Source of the DNA: Komagataeibacter europaeus LMG 18890 | GTDB taxonomy: Bacteria; Pseudomonadota; Alphaproteobacteria; Acetobacterales; Acetobacteraceae | Direction: 5' to 3' | DNA: 48,235 bases | Assembly: GCF_000285295.1 (NCBI RefSeq) | Contig: NZ_CADP01000001.1 | Location: 263,398 to 311,632, forward strand | In this document: one piece after another, positions 7,290-15,111 of the stretch | Numbering within the stretch: the stretch's first letter is position 1 | Layout: every line of letters starts with the position of its first letter | Program-made: the position numbers and the translations under genes | The notes under the pieces: model-generated | Seen by the model: the letters and a program-made list of their open reading frames with translations, nothing else | Database searches by the model: none | What the model was told of the DNA's origin: nothing

Positions 7290-8498
7290 ATGGCATCGCC
7301 CCTGGATGACAAGACCCGCAGCATCATCAAGGCCTGCGTACCCGCGCTGGAAGCGCACGGCCTGGCGATCACGACGGAAATGTATCGCCGCCTGCTGGCC
7401 AATCCGGACATCCGCGACCTGTTCAACATTTCGCACCAGAAGGATGGGGAACAGCCAAGGGCGCTGGCGCTTGCGGTGCTGGCCTATGCCCGCAACATCG
7501 ACAACCTTGGCGCCATGGCCGGTGCGGTCGAACGCATTGCGGAAAAGCATGTCGGGCTGAACATCCTGCCTGAACATTATCCCTATGTTGCCGATGCCCT
7601 GCTGGGTGCCATCGCCCATGTTCTGGGGGATGCGGCAACCCCCGAAATCATGGAGGCATGGGGCAAGGCCTACTGGTTCCTGGCTGAAATCCTGATCGGA
7701 CGGGAAGAACAGATTTACGTGGCCCATGCCGCAGCACCGGGTGGCTGGGTCGGCTGGCGTCCCTTCCGCGTCAGCCGCCGCGTGGCGGAAAGCGAAACCG
7801 TCACGTCGTTTGAACTGACGCCCGAAAATGGCAGGCCCGTCATGCGCCATGTGCCGGGGCAGTATCTCAGCTTTCGCCTCGACGTGCCGGGATATGGCTC
7901 GGAACGGCGGAATTACAGCATTTCTTCCGCACCCGGTTCACAGTCCTACCGCATCAGCGTCCGTCGCATCGACAATGGCGTGGTATCCGACTGGCTGCAT
8001 GACAGCGTGCACGAAGGTACGGTACTGCAGGTTTCCGCCCCGGCGGGTGATTTCACGCTGGGCAACCCGGTTGCCGCACCCATCGTATTCCTCAGCGCAG
8101 GGTCTGGCCTGACGCCCTTCATATCCATGCTGGGCGCGCTGGGTGCGGGTGCGGCCAGGGGCGTGCGTTACATCCACACAACCCGCACGCCCGCAACGGA
8201 AGCCTTTGGCCCCTATATCCGCGATCTTGCGGCAAGGGGCATGCTGCGCGCCGACCTGTTCTACAGCCGCGCGACACCGCAGGCGGCACAGGACGCCACG
8301 GGCGTCACCACCCATGCAGGCCGCATGACACCGACATGGCTTGCACGGGAAATCGACCGGACCGCGACATATTATATCTGCGGCCCCGACGGCTTCATGC
8401 GTGATGCCATAGCCACGCTGAAGGCCGGTGGCGTGCCCGAAAGCCAGATCCGTTTCGAATTCTTCGGTTCGGCGGCCGATGCGACACTGGTCGGATAG
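7290..8498 (+). CDS. hmp: Flavohemoglobin (nitric oxide dioxygenase)
   Basis: This 402-residue enzyme oxidises nitric oxide to nitrate with O2 and NAD(P)H. The N-terminal globin domain (about 1-140) has the proximal heme His in IAEKHVGLNILPEHY. The reductase has the FAD motif RNYSISSAPG near residue 210, the NAD motif SAGSGLTPF near 270 and the C-terminal CGPDGFM. The real start is the ATG at 7290, after AAAGGA; the open frame begins 33 bases earlier, inside the operator. Two NsrR-like operators upstream suggest induction by nitric oxide. A DUF488 gene follows after two bases and is probably co-transcribed. Confidence 0.95.
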   Translation: MASPLDDKTRSIIKACVPALEAHGLAITTEMYRRLLANPDIRDLFNISHQKDGEQPRALALAVLAYARNIDNLGAMAGAVERIAEKHVGLNILPEHYPYVADALLGAIAHVLGDAATPEIMEAWGKAYWFLAEILIGREEQIYVAHAAAPGGWVGWRPFRVSRRVAESETVTSFELTPENGRPVMRHVPGQYLSFRLDVPGYGSERRNYSISSAPGSQSYRISVRRIDNGVVSDWLHDSVHEGTVLQVSAPAGDFTLGNPVAAPIVFLSAGSGLTPFISMLGALGAGAARGVRYIHTTRTPATEAFGPYIRDLAARGMLRADLFYSRATPQAAQDATGVTTHAGRMTPTWLAREIDRTATYYICGPDGFMRDAIATLKAGGVPESQIRFEFFGSAADATLVG

Positions 8499-8500
8499 GC

Positions 8501-8869
8501 ATGGCGCACACCATTCACGTCAGGCGGGTCTATGACCCGCCCGAGCCCGATGATGGCAGCCGCGTGCTGGTGGACAGGCTGTGGCCCCGCGGGGTCAGCA
8601 GGCAATGCGCCGACCTGACCATATGGCTGAAGGACATCGCCCCCAGCACCGCCCTGCGGCAGTGGTTCGGCCATGATCCGGCCCGGTGGGACGGGTTCCG
8701 GGAACGCTATATCGCGGAACTGCAGGCAAATCCCCAGCCGGTGCGGCAGTTACTGGACATGGCGCGCGCCGGTCCCGTGACCCTGCTGTATGGCGCGCGT
8801 GACACGCAGCATAACGAGGCGGTCGTGCTGGCCGCCTGCCTGCATCGTCTGCTTGACCACGCAGCCTGA
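8501..8869 (+). CDS. DUF488 family protein
   Basis: This 122-residue cytoplasmic protein is of the DUF488 family. Family blocks are visible: RVYDPPEPDDGSRVLVDRLWPRGVS near the N-terminus, IAPSTALRQWFGHDP, and VTLLYGARDTQHNEAVVLA near the C-terminus. Its biochemical role is unknown. It starts two bases after the flavohemoglobin stop and ends before a strong terminator, so it belongs to the putative nitric-oxide-responsive operon. That position suggests a role in the nitrosative stress response, which is inference from context only. Confidence 0.85.
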   Translation: MAHTIHVRRVYDPPEPDDGSRVLVDRLWPRGVSRQCADLTIWLKDIAPSTALRQWFGHDPARWDGFRERYIAELQANPQPVRQLLDMARAGPVTLLYGARDTQHNEAVVLAACLHRLLDHAA

Positions 8870-8902
8870 ACGATCCCGCCATTTCCTGTGTCATCGTGAC
8901 AG

Positions 8903-8948
8903 AAGGCATGCCTCCCGCCCCGACCGGTCGCGGGGACATGCCTTTTTT
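8903..8948 (+). terminator. Rho-independent terminator of the hmp operon
   Basis: AAGGCATG (8903-8910) pairs perfectly with CATGCCTT (8937-8944). The inner sequence can extend pairing (CCCG with CGGG), and T residues run from 8943 to 8948. It lies 34 bases after the DUF488 stop. Confidence 0.88.
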
Positions 8949-9099
8949 CGTGTGCAATGGCAGGGGAACCAAAGCCATGGGCGCTGCTTAGCAGAACATA
9001 GGCATCGCCCTGACCGGCACGTTATTCCAGTGCCGCTGGCTGTCCGTAACAACGGGCCTGCCGGGCGGGGCCGCCTGCCAAATGGAAGGACCGCGTATC

Positions 9100-9795
9100 A
9101 TGATTACCGTGCATCATCTGGACAATTCACGTTCCCAACGGATCCTGTGGCTGCTGGAGGAGCTGGAAATTCCCTACGACATCCGGTTTTACAAACGCGA
9201 CCCCAGGACCATGATGGCCCCCAAATCCCTGCGCACCATTCACCCGCTGGGCAAGGCCCCGGTCATAACGGATACGGATGGCAACGTGACGCTGGCCGAA
9301 AGCGGGGCGATCATCGAATACATCATTGATAAATATGGCAATGGCCGACTGGCGCCCGCGCGGGACACGCCCGAATACATCCGGTTCATATACTGGCTGC
9401 ATTATGCGGAAGGGTCCGCCATGCCGCCGCTGCTGCTCAAGCTGATATTCGGGCTGCTGCCCAGGCGCGCGCCCATGCTGCTGCGCCCCTTCGCCTTCCT
9501 GATCGCCTGCGGGGCGCAGTCACGGCTCATCAACCCGCAGGTCAGGCTGCATATGGATTACTGGGAACGCAGCCTGTCGGAAAATGAATGGTTTGCGGGC
9601 CAGGACTTTACCGCGGCCGACGTCCAGATGAGCTTCCCCCTCGAGACCGCCGCCGCACGCGCCGGGGCCACCGACAGACGGCCCCACGTGGCGGCATTCC
9701 TGCGCCGCATCCATGACCGTCCCGCCTATCAGCGCGCCCTGCTGCGGGGCGGGAAATATGCCTATGCCAATGCCGGAAGCCCGCCCGCGTCGTGA
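9100..9795 (+). CDS. Glutathione S-transferase family protein
   Basis: This 231-residue protein has a thioredoxin-like N-terminal domain (ITVHHLDNSRSQRILWLLEELEIPYDI) with a Ser in the position expected to activate glutathione. LGKAPVITD with cis-Pro follows, then the glutathione-binding LAESGAIIEYI. The C-terminal helical domain contains WFAGQDFTAADVQMSFPLE, the usual N-capping GST motif. It would conjugate or reduce electrophiles in the cytoplasm; the substrate cannot be told. The ATG at 9100 is preferred, with GGAAGGA 9 bases upstream, over an ATG 18 bases earlier. It lies alone between a terminator and the ABC-F gene. Confidence 0.85.
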   Translation: MITVHHLDNSRSQRILWLLEELEIPYDIRFYKRDPRTMMAPKSLRTIHPLGKAPVITDTDGNVTLAESGAIIEYIIDKYGNGRLAPARDTPEYIRFIYWLHYAEGSAMPPLLLKLIFGLLPRRAPMLLRPFAFLIACGAQSRLINPQVRLHMDYWERSLSENEWFAGQDFTAADVQMSFPLETAAARAGATDRRPHVAAFLRRIHDRPAYQRALLRGGKYAYANAGSPPAS

Positions 9796-9887
9796 CAGGC
9801 GGACAGGGCGGCATGGCCCGGGTGATGGTTTACGCTCGGTGCGCGTTCGTATTAAGTGCGCGGGCATTCCCATCCGCCCGAGGTTCC

Positions 9888-11510
9888 ATGATTCGCCTAG
9901 ACAACATCACCAAGCATAATGGCCAGCGGCTGGTCTTTATCGAAGCCTCGGCCGCCCTGCAGAAGGGGGAAAAGATCGGTCTGGTCGGACCCAACGGGGC
10001 GGGCAAGACAACCCTGTTCCGCATGATCACGGGACAGGACGAACCTGACGAGGGCAATATCCTGATCGATCGCGGGGCCACCATCGGCTTTTTCAGTCAG
10101 GACGTAGGCGAGATGGCCGGACGCAGCGCCGTGGCCGAAGTCATGGACGGCGCGGGCGCGGTGTCCGAGGTCGCGGCCGAACTGTCTGCGCTGGAAGCCG
10201 CCATGGCCGATCCCGGGCAGATGGACCAGCTTGACAGCATCCTTGAACGCTTTGGCGAGGTACAGGCCCGTTTCGAGGAACTGGGCGGTTACGCACTGGA
10301 CAGCAGGGCGCGCGAGGTGCTGCACGGCCTTGGCTTCAGCCAGGAGATGATGGATGGCGATGTGGGGCGGCTTTCGGGCGGGTGGAAAATGCGCGTGGCC
10401 CTGGCGCGCATCCTGCTCATGCGGCCCGATGTCATGCTGCTGGATGAACCGAGCAACCATCTCGACCTTGAAAGCCTGATCTGGCTGGAACAGTTCCTGG
10501 CGGGTTATGATGGCGCGCTGCTCATGACATCACATGACCGGGCTTTCATGAACCGTGTCATCAACAAGGTGATCGAGATTGATGGCGGCAGCCTGACCAG
10601 CTTTTCGGGTGATTACGAGTTTTATGAACAGCAGCGCGCCCAGAACGAAAAGCAGCAGCAGGCGCAGTTCGACCGCCAGCAGGCGGCGCTGGCCAAGGAA
10701 ATCAGTTTCATCGAACGCTTCAAGGCCCGAGCCTCCCACGCGGCACAGGTGCAGAGCCGTGTAAAGAAGCTGGAAAAGATCGACCGTGTCGAACCACCCA
10801 AGCGGCGGCAGGCGCTGAGTTTCGATTTCCCGCCCGCCCCGCGATCGGGCGAGGACGTGGTCAAGTTGCGCGGCGTGGACAAGCGGTATGGCGAACGCAT
10901 CATCTACCACAACCTTGACCTGCTGGTGCGGCGCAGGGAGCGGTGCTGCATCCTTGGCGTCAACGGCGCGGGCAAGTCCACGCTGCTCAAGCTGGTGACG
11001 GGCACGACACAGCCCGACGCCGGCACGGTAACACTGGGGGGCAGCGTGAAGATGGGGTATTTCGCCCAGCACGCCATGGACCTGCTGGATGAAAGCCGCA
11101 CGGTGTTCGAAACGCTGGATGACGCCTTTCCACTGGCCAGTCAGGGATCACTGCGCGCACTTGCGGGCAGCTTCGGCTTTTCGGGCGATGAGGTGGACAA
11201 AAGCTGCCGCGTGCTGTCGGGCGGTGAAAAGGCGCGGCTGGTGATGGCGCTGATGCTGTTTGACCCGCCCAATTTCCTGGTGCTGGATGAACCGACCAAC
11301 CATCTGGACATCGCAACCAAGGAAATGCTCATCAACGCGCTGGCCCAATACGAGGGCACGATGCTGTTCGTATCGCACGACCGGCATTTCCTGTCCGCGC
11401 TGTCCAACCGGGTGCTGGAACTGACCCCTGACGGGATCCACCAGTATGATGGCGGCTACAGTGAATATGTCGCGCGCACCGGGCAGGAAGCACCGGGACT
11501 GCATGCCTGA
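9888..11510 (+). CDS. ABC-F family ATPase
   Basis: This 540-residue soluble protein has two ABC ATPase domains and no membrane segments, typical of ABC-F factors that act on the ribosome. Domain 1 has Walker A GPNGAGKTT near residue 36, signature LSGGWKMRVALARILL and Walker B VMLLDEPSNHLD. The interdomain linker includes the charged helix ERFKARASHAAQVQSRVKKLEK. Domain 2 has GVNGAGKST, LSGGEKARLVMALML and FLVLDEPTNHLD. Length and lack of a C-terminal coiled-coil extension fit the YbiT-like branch better than Uup. The ATG at 9888 follows GAGG; the frame extends 96 bases upstream without support. Confidence 0.9.
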   Translation: MIRLDNITKHNGQRLVFIEASAALQKGEKIGLVGPNGAGKTTLFRMITGQDEPDEGNILIDRGATIGFFSQDVGEMAGRSAVAEVMDGAGAVSEVAAELSALEAAMADPGQMDQLDSILERFGEVQARFEELGGYALDSRAREVLHGLGFSQEMMDGDVGRLSGGWKMRVALARILLMRPDVMLLDEPSNHLDLESLIWLEQFLAGYDGALLMTSHDRAFMNRVINKVIEIDGGSLTSFSGDYEFYEQQRAQNEKQQQAQFDRQQAALAKEISFIERFKARASHAAQVQSRVKKLEKIDRVEPPKRRQALSFDFPPAPRSGEDVVKLRGVDKRYGERIIYHNLDLLVRRRERCCILGVNGAGKSTLLKLVTGTTQPDAGTVTLGGSVKMGYFAQHAMDLLDESRTVFETLDDAFPLASQGSLRALAGSFGFSGDEVDKSCRVLSGGEKARLVMALMLFDPPNFLVLDEPTNHLDIATKEMLINALAQYEGTMLFVSHDRHFLSALSNRVLELTPDGIHQYDGGYSEYVARTGQEAPGLHA

Positions 11511-11524
11511 TCACGGCCACACAT

Positions 11525-11553
11525 GACTTGAAAATACCATAGGGGGGTATAAA
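11525..11553 (+). promoter_or_regulatory. copA promoter with CsoR-like operator in the spacer
   Basis: GACTTG (11525-11530) and TATAAA (11548-11553) are 17 bases apart. The spacer and -10 hold ATACCATAGGGGGGTAT (11534-11550), with ATACC and GGTAT as inverted arms around a G-run. This is the style of CsoR/RcnR-family sites. A closely similar 17-mer precedes the second copper operon at 14602-14618. Confidence 0.68.
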
Positions 11554-11582
11554 TCAGGATCTGTACGCGAAGGAGTACCGCC

Positions 11583-13961
11583 GTGTCCCAGACCCTGAGT
11601 TTCCCCGTGGGCGGCATGTCATGTGCCGCATGCGCCGCGCGTATTGAAAAGATCCTCAACCGTCAGGACGGCGTGCAGGCATCCGTCAACTTCGCCACCG
11701 GGCGCGTGCAGGTGGTGCTGGACACGCCCGCCGCCACGATCAATGCGGTTGTCGCCGCCATCCGCAAGGCCGGTTTCACGGTGGATGAAAGCAGCGTGGA
11801 CCTGTCGATCACCGGCATGTCCTGCGCGGCGTGTGCCGCGCGTATTGAAAAAATCCTCAACCGCCTGCCCCTGACACAGGCCAGCGTGAACCTGGCCACC
11901 GAACGGGCGCATATCGTATTCGTACCCGGCATTGCGGATGCGGACACCTTCATCGCCCGCATTGAAAAAGCCGGTTTTGGCGCATCACTGGTAAATGACA
12001 GCGCGCCGGATGACACGCACGCCCGGCGTCTTGCCGCATGGCGGGCGGAACGCGCCCATTTCCTGCTGCTGCTGGCCCTGTCGCTGCCGTTTTTCGCGCA
12101 GATGGTGCTGATGCCATTTGGCGCCATGTACATGATGCCCGGCTGGCTGCAGCTTGTACTGGCGGGCGTGGTGCAGTTCTATGGCGCGCGGCATCTGTAC
12201 CAGCGCGCGTGGAATGCCGTGCGGGGTGGTGGCGCGAACATGGACGTGCTGGTGGTGATGGGGACCAGCATCGCGTACGTCTTCAGCGCAACTGTCGTGA
12301 TCGCCCACCTGCACCAGCCGCTGTATTTCGAGGCCAGTGTCGCGATCATCACCCTGATCTCGCTCGGCAGGCTTATGGAGGCCCGTGCGCGTGACCGGAC
12401 CAGCGCGGGGCTGGAAAGCCTGCTGAAACTGCAGCCGTCGCTTGCGCATGTTCTGGTCAATGGCGCGATGGTGGACCGCCCCGTGGCGGATGTACGGCTG
12501 GGGGATATATTCGTGGTGCGCCCCGGCGAAAGCATCCCGGTTGATGGACAGGTGAGCGAAGGCACATCCGAAGTCAACGAAGCCATGCTGACGGGGGAAA
12601 GCCTGCCAGTGCTGAAACAGGCGGGGGCCCGAGTCTTTGGCGGCACCATCAATACCAATGGCGTGCTGCGGGCCACCGCCACCGCCACCGGCGTGGGGCA
12701 TGACACGGCGCTGGCGCATATCGTGAAAATGGTTGAACAGGCGCAGGGGTCAAAGGCGCACGTACAGCGACTGGTGGACCGGATATCGAATATCTTCGTG
12801 CCCACGGTCATCACCATCGCACTGGTTACGTTCGTGGTCGGCTGGCTGGTGACGGGCAATGCGACGTGGAGCCTGGTTTCCGCCGTGTCGGTACTGGTCA
12901 TCGCCTGCCCGTGCTCTCTCGGGCTTGCAACGCCCACGGCCATCATGGTGGGCACGGGACTGGGCGCGCGCTGCGGCATCCTGTTCCGCAATGCGGATGC
13001 ACTGGAACGCGCACAGAAGCTGACCACCATCATCATGGACAAGACCGGCACCCTGACCGAAGGCCAGCCAACCGTCAGTGACGTGGTACCCGCACCGGGC
13101 GTGGATGCCAGCAGGCTGCTCAGCATCGCCTGCGCACTGGAGCAGGATTCCGAACACCCGCTGGCCCGCGCCATTGTCGATCACGCCACGGCGGCGGGCC
13201 TGTCACCACTGCCTGCAAGCGATTTTCGCGCCATGCCCGGCATGGGGGTAACGGCCACGGTTGACGGCGTGCCTGCATGCCTTGGTTCCCCCCGTTTCAT
13301 GGCGGATCATGGCATGGCGCCCGATGATGCCGTAACGGCCAGGCTGGAACACGAAGGCCGGACTGTCATCGCAGTTGCCGCAGGCGGCCATCCTGTCGGC
13401 CATATCGCCCTGACGGACCGCCTGCGGCCCGACGCCATACGCACCGTAAGCGCACTGAAGGCGGCAGGCATCCGCGTCATGATGCTGACGGGCGACAACC
13501 CGCGCAGCGCGGCCATCGTGGCGAAACAGGCTGGCGTGGATGATTTCATGGCGGGCGTCCTGCCTGGTGACAAGGCACAGGCCGTCAGGGCCTGCCACGA
13601 TCAGGGCGGCGTGGTCGGCATGGTGGGGGACGGGATCAATGATGCCCCGGCGCTGGCCGCTGCCGATGTCGGCTTCGCCATTGGCGCGGGGGCGGCCATT
13701 GCGCTGGACACGGCGGATATCGTGTTGATGAAAAGCGAACTGACCAGTGTGCTGGACGCCATTTCCCTGTCGCGCGCCACGCTGTCCAAGATCCGGCAGA
13801 ACCTGTTTTTCGCTTTCATCTACAATATCCTTGGCCTGCCGCTGGCGGCCTTCGGGCTGCTCAACCCGATCGTGGCGGGGGCCGCCATGGCCATGAGTTC
13901 GGTATCGGTTGTCAGCAATTCCCTGCTGCTCAACCGCTGGAAGCCCGGCGGACGGATATGA
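11583..13961 (+). CDS. copA: Copper-exporting P1B-type ATPase
   Basis: This 792-residue pump would export cytoplasmic Cu(I). Two N-terminal metal-binding domains each carry [17 protein letters not shown] (near residues 12 and 79). The near-identical motif regions suggest recent domain duplication or gene conversion. The membrane copper-binding CPC is in [14 protein letters not shown] near residue 441. The phosphorylation site DKTGTLTEG is near 485, the nucleotide-binding HP is in SEHPLARAI, and [10 protein letters not shown] is the hinge. Translation starts at GTG (11583) after AAGGAG. The promoter holds a CsoR-like operator, and the csoR gene follows 79 bases downstream, so copper induction by derepression is likely. 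Confidence 0.95.
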   Translation: MSQTLSFPVGGMSCAACAARIEKILNRQDGVQASVNFATGRVQVVLDTPAATINAVVAAIRKAGFTVDESSVDLSITGMSCAACAARIEKILNRLPLTQASVNLATERAHIVFVPGIADADTFIARIEKAGFGASLVNDSAPDDTHARRLAAWRAERAHFLLLLALSLPFFAQMVLMPFGAMYMMPGWLQLVLAGVVQFYGARHLYQRAWNAVRGGGANMDVLVVMGTSIAYVFSATVVIAHLHQPLYFEASVAIITLISLGRLMEARARDRTSAGLESLLKLQPSLAHVLVNGAMVDRPVADVRLGDIFVVRPGESIPVDGQVSEGTSEVNEAMLTGESLPVLKQAGARVFGGTINTNGVLRATATATGVGHDTALAHIVKMVEQAQGSKAHVQRLVDRISNIFVPTVITIALVTFVVGWLVTGNATWSLVSAVSVLVIACPCSLGLATPTAIMVGTGLGARCGILFRNADALERAQKLTTIIMDKTGTLTEGQPTVSDVVPAPGVDASRLLSIACALEQDSEHPLARAIVDHATAAGLSPLPASDFRAMPGMGVTATVDGVPACLGSPRFMADHGMAPDDAVTARLEHEGRTVIAVAAGGHPVGHIALTDRLRPDAIRTVSALKAAGIRVMMLTGDNPRSAAIVAKQAGVDDFMAGVLPGDKAQAVRACHDQGGVVGMVGDGINDAPALAAADVGFAIGAGAAIALDTADIVLMKSELTSVLDAISLSRATLSKIRQNLFFAFIYNILGLPLAAFGLLNPIVAGAAMAMSSVSVVSNSLLLNRWKPGGRI

Positions 13962-14040
13962 GCAGTGCCACAGCGTAGGCACATGGAATGGCTTGTGATA
14001 GCCATATGGACGCGACAGGACAAAAACGGCGAAGGCACGC

Positions 14041-14379
14041 ATGGCAAAGCACGAAGAACTGGCGACACAACCGGCAGGCTGCGCGCATTGCGCCCCGCCC
14101 ACTGACAAAAAAGTGGAACAGCCGCACAAGAAGGCCCTGATCAACCGTGTCCGCCGGATTGAAGGACAGGTGGGCGGCGTGCTGAACATGATCGAGGATG
14201 ACCGTTACTGTGTCGATATCCTGACCCAGATTTCAGCGGTGAAATCGGCGCTTGATGGTGTCGCCATCCAGATCCTGTCCACCCACGCCAAAGGCTGCGT
14301 GCGCCAGTCGGTCATGGATGATGGCGGGGACGAAGCGATCGAGGAAATGCTGGGCATCGTGCGCAAGCTGATCCGCTGA
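14041..14379 (+). CDS. csoR: CsoR-type copper-sensing transcriptional repressor
   Basis: This 112-residue all-helical repressor belongs to the CsoR/RcnR/FrmR (DUF156) family. The copper ligand set Cys-His-Cys is present as C57, H82 and C86 (DDRYCVDI and THAKGC). The spacings of 25 and 4 residues equal those of Mycobacterium tuberculosis CsoR (C36, H61, C65). This favours copper over nickel or formaldehyde sensing. The conserved NRVRRIEGQVGGVLNMIEDDR precedes them. An N-terminal extension of about 28 residues has an extra CAHC, which may be an accessory metal site. GAAGG lies just before the ATG. It follows copA and probably controls both copper units in this window. Confidence 0.9.
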   Translation: MAKHEELATQPAGCAHCAPPTDKKVEQPHKKALINRVRRIEGQVGGVLNMIEDDRYCVDILTQISAVKSALDGVAIQILSTHAKGCVRQSVMDDGGDEAIEEMLGIVRKLIR

Positions 14380-14401
14380 CAAAAGACTGACAGATGAAAA
14401 T

Positions 14402-14485
14402 AAAAGTTTCCCGGTGTCGCCCTTTTCCAAAAAGGCGGCGTTACCCCGAAGCTTTTTGAAAAAAGCTTCACCAGAAACTGCCTTA
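14402..14485 (+). repeat. Dispersed palindromic repeat, full-length copy
   Basis: This is the most complete copy. It has an arm CGCCCTTTT-CC-AAAAAGGCG, then GAAGCTTTTT-GA-AAAAAGCTTC (14448-14469), a 10-bp perfect palindrome. The core AAAAAGCTTCACCAGAAA runs from 14460 to 14477. It lies 23 bases after the csoR stop. The same core occurs in reverse orientation at 18589-18606 and 45057-45074. Confidence 0.75.
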
Positions 14486-14601
14486 TGATGTGCATGATGG
14501 CGCAGGGGCGGGTTTCTGGAACACCCCCTGATGCCTGCATGCGCAAAACAGGCATCTGTCCTGTAATGCCTGCGCCATTACGCGGAAAAACACTTTTCTT
14601 T

Positions 14602-14621
14602 ATGCCCCCCGTGGGTATTAT
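14602..14621 (+). promoter_or_regulatory. Second CsoR-like operator, upstream of the periplasmic copper operon
   Basis: The complement of 14602-14618 reads ATACCCACGGGGGGCAT, matching the copA operator (ATACCATAGGGGGGTAT) at 13 of 17 positions. A TATTAT that can serve as -10 lies at 14616-14621, again overlapping the operator; the -35 is weak. It is about 50 bases before the next start codon. Confidence 0.55.
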
Positions 14622-14667
14622 GCAGACACGTTCTGTTATGCGATTTGCCTGTGCGTGGGAGCCCTGA

Positions 14668-15051
14668 ATGATCAGGACACATGGCCGGATCTGGATTGGC
14701 CTGCTGGCCTGGCTGCTGATGCAGACCGGGCTGCTGGTCGCATCCTTTCCCGCTACCGCACAGGCGCATGATGCGATGGTGCCCTGCACCGCCGCCACCG
14801 CCCCCCATTGCATGACACCGGCACAACTGACCCACATGGCGCACATGCACCATAAGGAAGGCCAGTGCTGCCATGTCCATGTCAGTTCAACCGACATGCC
14901 GGCCCCACCGGCCACCCTGCTGCCCCCGCAACCCGGGGCTGGCACGCAATCCTACCTGTCACCGCCGCAGGCCCGCCTGGCGGGCGGTGACTGGCTGCGC
15001 CCCATGCGGCCACCCAAATCCCGGAACATGCACGCGCCATCAGGCGTATGA
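14668..15051 (+). CDS. Small exported His/Met/Cys-rich protein of the copper cluster
   Basis: This 127-residue protein has a signal peptide (hydrophobic segment about residues 8-27, ending TAQA). The mature part is rich in possible metal ligands, including MTPAQLTHMAHMHHKEGQCCHVHV, and ends in a Pro-rich tail. I do not recognise a named family. GGGAG lies just before the ATG. It opens an operon with the multicopper oxidase and CopB and lies behind a CsoR-like operator. A role as a periplasmic copper binder or carrier is inferred from composition and context. Four Cys residues, two of them adjacent, make thiol-based Cu(I) binding possible. Confidence 0.75.
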   Translation: MIRTHGRIWIGLLAWLLMQTGLLVASFPATAQAHDAMVPCTAATAPHCMTPAQLTHMAHMHHKEGQCCHVHVSSTDMPAPPATLLPPQPGAGTQSYLSPPQARLAGGDWLRPMRPPKSRNMHAPSGV

Positions 15052-15111
15052 TGTACCCGCCATCCCATCGGGATGGCGGGATGTGACTGCCCTGTTTCCG
15101 GAATTTTTCCC

